The position numbers and the translations under genes were made by a program. Positions 1 to 6,884 of a DNA stretch of 32,549 nucleotides are shown here, piece by piece; position 1 is the stretch's first letter; the number at the start of each line of letters is the position of its first letter. The stretch lies in the NCBI GenBank assembly GCA_029287355.1, contig JARFRH010000307.1:1-32549 (forward strand). The letters run 5' to 3'. This DNA is from Maribacter sp. (GTDB taxonomy: Bacteria; Bacteroidota; Bacteroidia; Flavobacteriales; Flavobacteriaceae). The notes beneath the pieces are model-generated. The model saw only the letters and a list, made by a program, of their open reading frames with translations. It was not told where the DNA came from and ran no database searches.

Positions 1-288
1 ACAGTCATTAGTGATGATAACTATGTAGATATTCATCTAGAGTCTAATGGAAAACGAAGAAAATTAGTGTTCAGATCTAGCCTAAAGAATATAGAATCTC
101 AAATCGTTAATCCACTTTCTCCAATTTATCGTTGTCATCGCAGGCATTTAATCAATATTGAATATTTTAAGATTAAGAGTAACACAAGTAGAACTACCAC
201 TATTCAGCTTATGAATTATGGTGATGAAATACCCGTTTCAAAACAATATACTGATCTTATCAAAAATCTATTACAAGTCCGCCCCTAA
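1..288 (+). CDS. LytTR-type DNA-binding protein, C-terminal part (5' truncated by window)
   Basis: The reading frame is open from base 1 to the TAA at 286-288, giving 95 residues with no start codon that fits the domain, so the gene begins outside the window. The residues match the LytTR DNA-binding domain: an early 'DDNYVDIHL' strand, a 'FRSSLKNIESQI' helix, the characteristic 'IYRCHRRHLINIEYF' segment (family pattern F.R.HRS.lVN...I), and a final 'EIPVSKQYTDLIKNLL' helix (family pattern ipvSr.y...l...l). In Bacteroidota such domains usually sit at the C-terminus of a response regulator paired with a LytS-type kinase, or behind membrane segments. Which one applies cannot be decided here because the N-terminus is missing. 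The next gene is on the same strand, 95 bases away, and probably separate. Confidence 0.85.
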   Translation, partial: TVISDDNYVDIHLESNGKRRKLVFRSSLKNIESQIVNPLSPIYRCHRRHLINIEYFKIKSNTSRTTTIQLMNYGDEIPVSKQYTDLIKNLLQVRP

Positions 289-383
289 AACATACACGTT
301 CTCCACAAAACGACGCCAATCCTAAATTTTGCTACTAGTTTTTAATTTATTTGTTAAGTAATTAACATAAAATTATTACTCAA

Positions 384-1226
384 ATGAAATCTATAAAAAC
401 AATTTTAGCAACAGTAATCGGCATCCTAATTTTCAACTGCGGCCACGCTCAATCTGTGAACTCAAAAAAGTCAATTGAAAAGGAGAATCTTAATCAATCG
501 GAGTTTATTAATCTGAGCAATGCGGAAGAAATTATTCAATCCTTTGTATCCGATTATCGACATGATCGATTTGCGGCCGATGCCATGAATTTCGGAATAG
601 AAGTAACTGATCACGGCTCATGGACAGTCAATGTTTCAGGCCTTAAAAGTGAAACCGAATGGGAAGTACATTTGGAGAGTGGACTACCAGAAAAACCAAC
701 ATTTATTTATAGTATAGAATATGAAACGTTGAAAGCTATTCATGAAGGAAAAATCAATGCTTTAACTGCTCAAGGAAAGGCCTTTTCTGGAGATTACACA
801 CCGATGAGAATTAAGCAAATGGAAGGCTTTGAACCAAGCATGGAAAAAAATGCAAAGATCAATCCGTTCTCTTTTCATTTTTGGACCCTTGGATTTCCTG
901 AAATCATTCCATTTAATAAAGGAATGACAAGAAAAGCATATGGCTCAAATTTCACTGCGTTTTATTACGAAACTGGCTTGCGCACTGCATGGTACAGAGT
1001 ATTGCCCGAAGAACGTGTGAGAGATGATGCACGCGAACAAGCTGCACCATTTCCAATGCTGATTATTGCTATTGAAGGAACGACCGCAGGAGAAGTGGAC
1101 GGACAAAGCGTTTCATTATCCAAAGGAAATACCATATTTATTCCAGCTGGCGTTGCCCATAGATGGTGGAATGAAACGAATGAGGCGACTGAGGCAATTT
1201 TAATCATGTTTGGAAAAGGTGCATAA
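384..1226 (+). CDS. Exported SCP2-like plus cupin fusion protein
   Basis: 280 residues. An N-terminal signal peptide (about residues 1-23, charged start, hydrophobic core, ending near 'GHAQS') predicts export. Residues about 45-150 resemble an SCP2 sterol-carrier fold: 'SWTVNVSG', 'EWEVHLESG', then 'YETLKAIHEGKINAL' and 'GKAFSGD', the usual order of strands and 'l..l..G...a...G...i.GD' helix. Residues about 220-280 are a small cupin_2 domain with a clear second motif 'GNTIFIPAGVAHRWWN'. The first cupin motif (normally HxH...E) carries no histidine here ('AIEGTTAGEVDGQ'), so a normal metal site is unlikely. Lipid or small hydrophobic ligand binding is a fold-based guess; no reaction can be assigned. 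It is probably monocistronic, with a hairpin terminator just downstream at 1283-1313. Confidence 0.75.
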   Translation: MKSIKTILATVIGILIFNCGHAQSVNSKKSIEKENLNQSEFINLSNAEEIIQSFVSDYRHDRFAADAMNFGIEVTDHGSWTVNVSGLKSETEWEVHLESGLPEKPTFIYSIEYETLKAIHEGKINALTAQGKAFSGDYTPMRIKQMEGFEPSMEKNAKINPFSFHFWTLGFPEIIPFNKGMTRKAYGSNFTAFYYETGLRTAWYRVLPEERVRDDAREQAAPFPMLIIAIEGTTAGEVDGQSVSLSKGNTIFIPAGVAHRWWNETNEATEAILIMFGKGA

Positions 1227-1263
1227 ACTAAGGCCAAATACTAATAACGGAATACAACAACCT

Positions 1264-1335
1264 ATATTGGAAATCGCTAACGAAGCGCAAGTCATCAAAA
1301 TTTGCGCTTTTTTACTAGATGTATCCTTCCAATAT
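1264..1335. terminator. Nested hairpin terminator between convergent genes
   Basis: The inner stem is AAGCGCAA (1283-1290) against TTGCGCTT (1302-1309), directly followed by six T (1308-1313): a normal Rho-independent terminator for the plus-strand cupin gene. An outer perfect 9 bp inverted repeat, ATATTGGAA (1264-1272) and TTCCAATAT (1327-1335), encloses it. The outer arms are symmetric and could also act on transcripts arriving from the minus-strand gene that ends at 1376. Confidence 0.7.
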
Positions 1336-1375
1336 GAGGGCGATCATCAAAACGCAACTTTTATAGACCATACCC

Positions 1376-2209
1376 TTAACTGCCAACCAAATTTACCAAA
1401 GTCCCAATATGCTCAATAGTAATCCTTGTCTCATCGCCTACTTGTAGTGTGAATGCATCCGGAGGAATAATCCCCGTTCCGGTCATGAGGAAACAGCCCT
1501 GAGGAAAATTACATTCCCGAAAGAGATAGTCTACCAAATCTTGATGTTTTCTTTTCATGGTATTGATGGATACCTCCCCTGAAAAAATAGCGCTTCCATT
1601 TCGGATAATTTCTAAAGAAATCATGGCATTTGAATCTATCGGTCCTTTCGGAACATAAATACAGGGGCCTAAAGCAGCGCAACCCTCATAGGTTTTGGCT
1701 TGCGGAAGATATAGGGGGTTCTCCCCTTCTATGCTCCGTGAACTCATATCATTTCCAATGGTATAGCCTTCAATGGTGCCTTGTGAACTGATCAATAAAG
1801 TCAATTCGGGCTCCGGTACATCCCAACCCGAATCTTTTCGAATTCGAACGGTTCCCCCGTGTGGGACAGCTCGCTGTGCCGTTGCTTTGAAAAACAATTC
1901 GGGCCGATCCGCATCATATACGCGATCGTAAAACGTACCGCCACCTGCATCTTTAGATTCCTCCATTCGTGCTTCCTTACTGCGCATATAGGTTACTCCC
2001 GATGCCCAAATCTCTTGAGTACCCATGGGAATTTCCAATATATCCAACAAGTTTTCATCATCGCTGACGTGCAAGCCGTTCAACTCATCCAAGAGTACCT
2101 TATGTAAATTGGTTCTGTTGAGAAAGGCATCCCAATCATCGACCTTTTTTAGGAGGTGCTGGTTCTTATGTTCTATTACTGCACCTGAAGCTATTTTATA
2201 GATTTTCAT
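1376..2209 (-). CDS. Fumarylacetoacetate hydrolase-family enzyme, probable 2-keto-3-deoxy sugar-acid dehydratase
   Basis: 277 residues of the FAH fold. The metal-site region is visible as '[10 protein letters not shown]' (acidic ligands), followed by '[18 protein letters not shown]' and '[17 protein letters not shown]'. The segment with '[12 protein letters not shown]' is, from memory of the family, typical of the COG3970 branch that includes archaeal 2-keto-3-deoxy-D-arabinonate dehydratase. The diketo-acid hydrolase branch usually has 'F.PmGP' after 'SARD'. I therefore favour a dehydratase that makes 2-oxoglutarate semialdehyde from a 2-keto-3-deoxypentonate, but the substrate is inference. 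The gene follows the sulfatase gene by 46 bases on the same strand and is probably cotranscribed with it. No signal peptide, so cytoplasmic. Confidence 0.72.
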   Translation of the reverse strand: MKIYKIASGAVIEHKNQHLLKKVDDWDAFLNRTNLHKVLLDELNGLHVSDDENLLDILEIPMGTQEIWASGVTYMRSKEARMEESKDAGGGTFYDRVYDADRPELFFKATAQRAVPHGGTVRIRKDSGWDVPEPELTLLISSQGTIEGYTIGNDMSSRSIEGENPLYLPQAKTYEGCAALGPCIYVPKGPIDSNAMISLEIIRNGSAIFSGEVSINTMKRKHQDLVDYLFRECNFPQGCFLMTGTGIIPPDAFTLQVGDETRITIEHIGTLVNLVGS

Positions 2210-2255
2210 ATACGTGTTGGTTTTGCGCTATTGACTATTAAAGAAAGGTACACTA

Positions 2256-3815
2256 TTATCGAAATTCTTTTTTTAACATCTCTTGCATGACTTCAGACCC
2301 CTCATCCAAATCGCCATAGTTCTTTCGTTCTTTAAGTATGGTGTTTTTCATCTCTTTGATGACCCCCACATATTTCAAGTCTAAAATGGCGTTATGCAAT
2401 TCCTTTGGGTCTTCTTTCAAATCGAAGAACTCCCAAGCTGGTGGGGTAATTTCTTTATTCGTTCCTTTTTTACCCAATGGTTGCCCATAGAAAAAGGCCA
2501 ATTTGTACCGCTCATTACGAATGCCAAAATGGGCAGGTCGCTCTGGGTGATGCAACCAATAGCGATAATAGACTTGTTTACGCCAATCATCGGGAGTTTC
2601 ACCTTCTAAATTTTCACGAAAGCTTCTCCCTTGCATATATTCGGGCTTTTCAACTCCTGCATAGTCTGCGAGTAATGCCGGAAAATCAATATTCAAAATA
2701 ATATCATCTATACGCCCGCCTCCTTTTATTTTCTTTGGATAACGGATTACAAAAGGCATACGTAGCGATTCTTCATATATCATGCGTTTATCGAAAAAGC
2801 CGTGCTCTCCTAAAAAATAGCCTTGGTCGGCGGTATAAACGACAATGGTATTATCGGCAATTCCTTCAGCCTCCAAATAATCTAAAAGTTTCCCGATATT
2901 GTCATCAATGGCCGCACCACAGCGCATAAAATCCTTTACCAATTTTTGATGGATTTTTTTGCGCTCTTGAATACTGTCCAAACCATCAAGCGGATAAGGT
3001 AAGCCTGGATAGGTCGTCCACCAATTCTCGGGATCTTTCGTGGCATTGTCCCATCGCTGCCCTAATTTTTCCAATTTCTGGCCAATAAAAGTTCGCCCAG
3101 TGGTTTCAGGGCTAAAATCAAAAAGTGATTCTGGTTCAGGAATTTCAATATCCGTATATAAATCTTGAAAGCGGTCAGGATAATCAAATGGCTCGTGGGT
3201 CGCTTTGAAATTACAGAACATTAGAAATGGTTTGTTCGTATCGCGTTTTTCAAGATGTTGAATGGTCAAATCGGTGATGACATCGGTAGAAAAACCTTTG
3301 TACTCTTTTCCAGCAGAAGCATCATAGCCGTCTGCCCAGTTTTCTTTAGTCTTTAAAATCGGATTCCAATACCGTCCTTGGCCGGGTAACACATTGAAAT
3401 AATCAAAACCTTCCGGTTGCCCAACCAAATGCCATTTACCAATAATCGCCGTCTGATATCCGTTCTTTGAAAGCGTCTTTGCGATATTCGGATGGCCTTT
3501 GGGTAATGGCTCACTCAAAGTATACACTTGATTTATATGACTGTATTGACCTGTTAGAATACTGCCTCGGCTTGGGGTGCAAATACTATTGGTGCAAAAA
3601 GCATTGTTTAAAACTGTTCCCTCAGCTGCCAATCGTTTTATATTTTGGTTTTGCACATACGCTTCGAGTTCGCCCCCATAAATACCCCATGCTTGTGAGG
3701 TATGGTCATCGGAAAGAATAAACAGGATATTAGGTTTTTCACCCGTTGCAATGGTGTTCTGAGAAGATAAAAAAGTCGATAAGAGGATACAAATACTACA
3801 TACGAACATTCTCAT
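2256..3815 (-). CDS. Sulfatase of the formylglycine (S1) type, exported
   Basis: 519 residues from the ATG at 3815; a GTG two codons upstream (3821) is possible, but the ATG gives a compact signal peptide (hydrophobic stretch 'FVCSICILLSTFLSS'). Sulfatase landmarks in order: 'PNILFILSDDH' (metal-binding Asp pair), 'CTPSRGSILTG' with the Cys (about residue 79) that becomes formylglycine, 'IGKWHLVG' and 'VYTADQGYFLGEHGFFDKR' (second metal and sulfate site). All expected active-site residues are present and the length is normal for the family, so it should be active if an anaerobic- or FGE-type maturase is encoded elsewhere. Substrate cannot be read from sequence; marine flavobacteria use such enzymes on sulfated algal glycans. 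It is the first gene of a two-gene unit with the FAH-fold enzyme. Confidence 0.9.
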   Translation of the reverse strand: MRMFVCSICILLSTFLSSQNTIATGEKPNILFILSDDHTSQAWGIYGGELEAYVQNQNIKRLAAEGTVLNNAFCTNSICTPSRGSILTGQYSHINQVYTLSEPLPKGHPNIAKTLSKNGYQTAIIGKWHLVGQPEGFDYFNVLPGQGRYWNPILKTKENWADGYDASAGKEYKGFSTDVITDLTIQHLEKRDTNKPFLMFCNFKATHEPFDYPDRFQDLYTDIEIPEPESLFDFSPETTGRTFIGQKLEKLGQRWDNATKDPENWWTTYPGLPYPLDGLDSIQERKKIHQKLVKDFMRCGAAIDDNIGKLLDYLEAEGIADNTIVVYTADQGYFLGEHGFFDKRMIYEESLRMPFVIRYPKKIKGGGRIDDIILNIDFPALLADYAGVEKPEYMQGRSFRENLEGETPDDWRKQVYYRYWLHHPERPAHFGIRNERYKLAFFYGQPLGKKGTNKEITPPAWEFFDLKEDPKELHNAILDLKYVGVIKEMKNTILKERKNYGDLDEGSEVMQEMLKKEFR

Positions 3816-3930
3816 ATACACGGGTTTTAGCTGCTTATAGCATCCATTATAGGCACAAACAAGATAGGAAAGATATTGTTCAAAAAGAAGTGTTCTATTT
3901 TAGTATCTTATCGATATAAAATAGACTCCA

Positions 3931-4365
3931 ATGAAAAAACTAATCCCTTTTATCATCCTAATCATTCTAGCATCTTGCAAAACCACGAAGCCCACAGCCA
4001 CAGATGATGTCGCGGCTATCCGTTCTATTCTGGACCAACAACAAAAAGCTTGGTCAGACAATGATTTGGAAGGATTTATGGCAGGCTATTGGCAATCGGA
4101 TGAACTTACCTACTACAGTCGAGGCAAAATCACCAAAGGTTGGCATACAACCTTGGCAAATTATAAAAGAAACTACCCGACAAAAGATGAAACCGGGGAA
4201 TTGAATTTCGAAATAGCGAATATTAGCCAAATAAACGCGGATGCCTATTGGGTCATGGGGAGTTATTTTTTAACCCGTGATGCAGGGGATGCCAATGGTA
4301 CGTTTATGATTATTTTTAAACGAATCAATGGAGAATGGAAGATTATCGGGGATTCTTCTTGTTGA
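3931..4365 (+). CDS. NTF2-like (SnoaL/DUF4440-type) lipoprotein
   Basis: 144 residues. The lipoprotein signal ends in the lipobox 'LASC' (Cys 16), so the mature protein is probably membrane-anchored. The rest is one NTF2-like domain: helix 'DDVAAIRSILDQQQKAWSDN', then 'DLEGFMAGYWQSDELTYYSRG', a middle 'GWHTTLANYKRNYP' helix and C-terminal strands 'GTFMIIFKRINGEWKIIGDSS'. This is the usual pattern of DUF4440/SnoaL-like proteins with an 'aW..gD...f...Y..D' opening. Such domains bind small molecules or act as stability modules; no enzyme activity can be assigned. It is divergent from the sulfatase gene and convergent with the hydroxyproline operon, and is probably a stand-alone unit. Confidence 0.8.
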   Translation: MKKLIPFIILIILASCKTTKPTATDDVAAIRSILDQQQKAWSDNDLEGFMAGYWQSDELTYYSRGKITKGWHTTLANYKRNYPTKDETGELNFEIANISQINADAYWVMGSYFLTRDAGDANGTFMIIFKRINGEWKIIGDSSC

Positions 4366-4393
4366 TTCTTTTATAAAAAGAACATAACGTGTT

Positions 4394-4606
4394 CCTTCCC
4401 CAGAAAGGGGAAGGTGGGTTTTCTATCCCTGAAAGAGGATAGAAAAATCGGAAGGGGTGAAAGCACAAAACTTCATCGGAAAAACTCAGTTTTAGGATTT
4501 CAACCCGAATATGGAGCGTTAAACATATGAGCTATGCCTTGTTCATGACCTGCGCTCTACCCCTTCCGTCCGCTGTGCAGGCACTTTCCCCTGCTTGGGG
4601 AAAAAG
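4394..4606. repeat. Structured intergenic element with four inverted-repeat pairs (REP/MITE-like)
   Basis: The 254-base gap between two convergent genes is filled by nested palindromes. (1) CCTTCCCC 4394-4401 with GGGGAAGG 4407-4414, loop of 5. (2) TTTTCTATCC 4419-4428 with GGATAGAAAA 4437-4446, loop of 8. (3) CGGAAGGGGT 4449-4458 with ACCCCTTCCG 4559-4568, a 10 bp long-range stem over a 100-base loop. (4) TTTCCCC 4585-4591 with GGGGAAA 4597-4603, loop of 5. The two outer hairpins have related sequences, as the ends of a small mobile repeat would. No ORF lies inside. It may also serve as a two-way terminator for the flanking genes. Calling it a dispersed repeat is inference from its structure. 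Confidence 0.6.
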
Positions 4607-4619
4607 CTTCTTCGAATGA

Positions 4620-5870
4620 TTAAAATTTCCGTTCAGGAAAAAAAGCGGAAATATCCATTGAAGTTTTTTTACTTTCGATAATCTCGGAAACCAATTTACC
4701 GGTGGCAGGTCCCAAACTCCATCCCATCATGGCATGACCAGTGGCGAAAGTTAGGTTTTTGATTTTAGTAGAACGGCCAATATAAGGCAACCCATCCGGC
4801 GTTACAGGCCGCATACCGGCTTGGGCTTTTGACTTTTCTTCTGAGGTTATTTCCAACTCCGGATAAAACTTTTTGGCCCCGGCGGCTATCGCCTCCACAC
4901 GTTCTTTGCGTATATGGTCATTAATGCCTGAGAACTCCATTGTACCGGCAAAACGCGTAAAACCTTTCATAGGGGTAACGGCCATACTAGATTCCATCAG
5001 TACAGCCGGCATAGAAATACCTAGGGTTCGTTCTACATTGATGCGATACCCTTTGCCGGGTTGTAAAGGAAGGTCGATCTTTAATTGCTTTGCTAAATTA
5101 CCACTCCATGAACCCGCAGCAAGGACGACTTCATCCGCCGAATAAGTATCTCGTGATGTTATGATTTCATTGACCTTACCATTACGCAATGATAGTTCCG
5201 TAACTTCTTCATTCGTCAGAATCTTTACACCTACTGTCTTTAGATACTCAAGCATTTTCGGCATGATTTCAGTCGGAGTGGTGTGGCCGTCACATTCATA
5301 ATGTATCGCACCTTCGGCATCTATGTTGATGTTAGGCTCGATTTCTGAAAGTTGAGATTTGTTAAGTTCTCGAACTTCTAGTCCTAAAAAACTGGCTTTT
5401 TGAGCAACTTCCATTTCATGATCATAAGCAGCTTGGGTTTTGTATAGCATCAACAAGCCTTTTCGTTCCAATTGAAAATCCCCTAAATCTCCTGATGCTT
5501 TGATCCCCTCGAATAAATCGCGACTTAATAAATTAACATCCTTGATAATAGGAATGGCCTTTTCGACCTTCGCTTTGGTCGATGACTTTTTAAAATACCA
5601 TGACCATTTAAAAAAGTCAACATCCCATCGGGGTTTCATATAAAAGGGACTAGCGGAATTGAACATCATTTTCAATCCTTTGGTAATCATTCCTGGTGAT
5701 GCCATTGGTATAATATGACTCGGGGTCAAATACCCTGCGTTTACGAAGGAAGCTCCGGATGTAATGTCCGACTTATCAATGATGGTCAATTGATGACCTT
5801 CTTTTTGAAGGAAATAGGCAGCGCTCAAGCCCACAATTCCACCTCCAATAATTATGATATTCTTACTCAT
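4620..5870 (-). CDS. FAD-dependent D-amino acid dehydrogenase, probable D-hydroxyproline dehydrogenase (DadA-like)
   Basis: 416 residues. The N-terminus has the FAD-binding Rossmann motif 'IIIIGGGIVGLSAAYFLQ' and an acidic residue at the second strand end ('LTIID'), then 'GASFVNAGYLTPSH', typical of DadA-like enzymes. The C-terminus has the usual 'AGMRPVTPDGLPYIGR' and 'FATGHAMMGWSLGPATGKL' FAD-contact segments. DAO-family flavoproteins of this type in hydroxyproline clusters oxidise cis-4-hydroxy-D-proline to 1-pyrroline-4-hydroxy-2-carboxylate, with electrons passed to the respiratory chain. The substrate is assigned from position: it is the last gene of the operon, 6 bases after the epimerase gene. 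Proline or another D-amino acid cannot be excluded from sequence alone. No signal peptide is seen. Confidence 0.85.
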   Translation of the reverse strand: MSKNIIIIGGGIVGLSAAYFLQKEGHQLTIIDKSDITSGASFVNAGYLTPSHIIPMASPGMITKGLKMMFNSASPFYMKPRWDVDFFKWSWYFKKSSTKAKVEKAIPIIKDVNLLSRDLFEGIKASGDLGDFQLERKGLLMLYKTQAAYDHEMEVAQKASFLGLEVRELNKSQLSEIEPNINIDAEGAIHYECDGHTTPTEIMPKMLEYLKTVGVKILTNEEVTELSLRNGKVNEIITSRDTYSADEVVLAAGSWSGNLAKQLKIDLPLQPGKGYRINVERTLGISMPAVLMESSMAVTPMKGFTRFAGTMEFSGINDHIRKERVEAIAAGAKKFYPELEITSEEKSKAQAGMRPVTPDGLPYIGRSTKIKNLTFATGHAMMGWSLGPATGKLVSEIIESKKTSMDISAFFPERKF

Positions 5871-5876
5871 ACAAAT

Positions 5877-6884
5877 TCAAATTACTTGAAAACCATGCGC
5901 ATAAGGGTCGTCGTCATCAATACTAATGGTATTATGTCCATAGATTTTAGCCCATCCTTGAATACTGGGAATAATCGCTTTCATTTCGTTCAATGTTGTT
6001 TCCTCTTCCACACGGCCAACAAATTTAGATCCAATAAAACTCTCATGCACGAAATCTTGACCTACTTTCAACTTCCCTTTGGCATGCCATTGAGCCATAC
6101 GGGCAGAAGTACCTGTTCCGCAGGGTGACCGGTCAATAGCATTATCTCCATAGAACACCGCATTTCTGGCAGTAGCCTCTTGAGAAATCGTATCCCCCGT
6201 CCATAGCAAATGACTTACATCGCGAATAGTTTCATCTTCCGGATGAATAAATTTGTTGGGGTATTTTTGGTTGATCTTCTCTCGAATTTCTTGACTATAC
6301 CCAATTAATTTACTTGCCGTATAGTCTTGAATTCCGCTAAAATTTTTTTGCGCGTCTACGATGGCATAATAATTTCCTCCATAGGATACATCAAAAGTCA
6401 ATTCCCCCAAGTCATCACAATTAATAGTGAGATCAGTAGCTGCCAGAAATGATTTTACATTCGTTAGTTTTACCCAATCTACTTTATCGCCTGTTTGTTG
6501 ATAATCGATTTTCACCAATCCAGCAGGCGTCTCCATGCGAACCTTTCCTGGGGTTTTAGGGTGAATCAGTCCCTCTTCGATTCCTATGGTTATGGCTCCT
6601 ATAGCGCCATGCCCGCACATTGGCAAACATCCACTGGTCTCTATAAAGAGGATCCCGAAATCATTTTCAGGATTCGCTGGCGGGTAAAAAATACTGCCAC
6701 TCATCATATCATGCCCACGTGGTTCGAACATTAAGCCCTTGCGTATCCAATCGTATTCTTTCTTGAAGTGTTGACGTTTCTCGCTCATGGTAACACCCTT
6801 CAACACAGGCCCTCCTTCTTTCACAACGCGAACAGGATTGCCACAGGTGTGTCCATCTATACAGCTAAATACGCTACGCCCCAT
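5877..6884 (-). CDS. 4-hydroxyproline 2-epimerase (proline racemase family)
   Basis: 335 residues from the ATG at 6884. An upstream in-frame ATG at 6899 would add five residues, but the family usually starts only a few residues before 'CIDGHTCGNPVR', so 6884 is preferred. Both catalytic cysteines are present: one in 'GCLPMCGHGAIG' (Cys 90 counted from 6884) and one in 'DRSPCGTGTSARMA' (Cys 255). A Cys at the second site separates true epimerases from trans-3-hydroxyproline dehydratases, which carry Thr. The enzyme should invert C2 of trans-4-hydroxy-L-proline to cis-4-hydroxy-D-proline in the cytoplasm. The start overlaps the 3' end of the DUF885 gene by 11 bases (26 with the longer start), which suggests translational coupling. 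The next gene, the D-hydroxyproline dehydrogenase, starts 6 bases after the stop. Confidence 0.9.
   Translation of the reverse strand: MGRSVFSCIDGHTCGNPVRVVKEGGPVLKGVTMSEKRQHFKKEYDWIRKGLMFEPRGHDMMSGSIFYPPANPENDFGILFIETSGCLPMCGHGAIGAITIGIEEGLIHPKTPGKVRMETPAGLVKIDYQQTGDKVDWVKLTNVKSFLAATDLTINCDDLGELTFDVSYGGNYYAIVDAQKNFSGIQDYTASKLIGYSQEIREKINQKYPNKFIHPEDETIRDVSHLLWTGDTISQEATARNAVFYGDNAIDRSPCGTGTSARMAQWHAKGKLKVGQDFVHESFIGSKFVGRVEEETTLNEMKAIIPSIQGWAKIYGHNTISIDDDDPYAHGFQVI

Noticed and set aside
1210-1419. 69-codon open frame following the cupin gene
   Set aside because: It starts inside the cupin gene in another frame and runs through the hairpin terminator at 1283-1313 and into the FAH gene; no family match.
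4394-4606. Insertion sequence
   Set aside because: No transposase or other ORF inside and only 213 bases long; short repeat or structured RNA fits better.
5877-6884. trans-3-hydroxy-L-proline dehydratase instead of epimerase
   Set aside because: That activity goes with Thr at the second active site; here Cys is present in 'DRSPCGTGT', and the partner genes fit the 4-hydroxyproline route.
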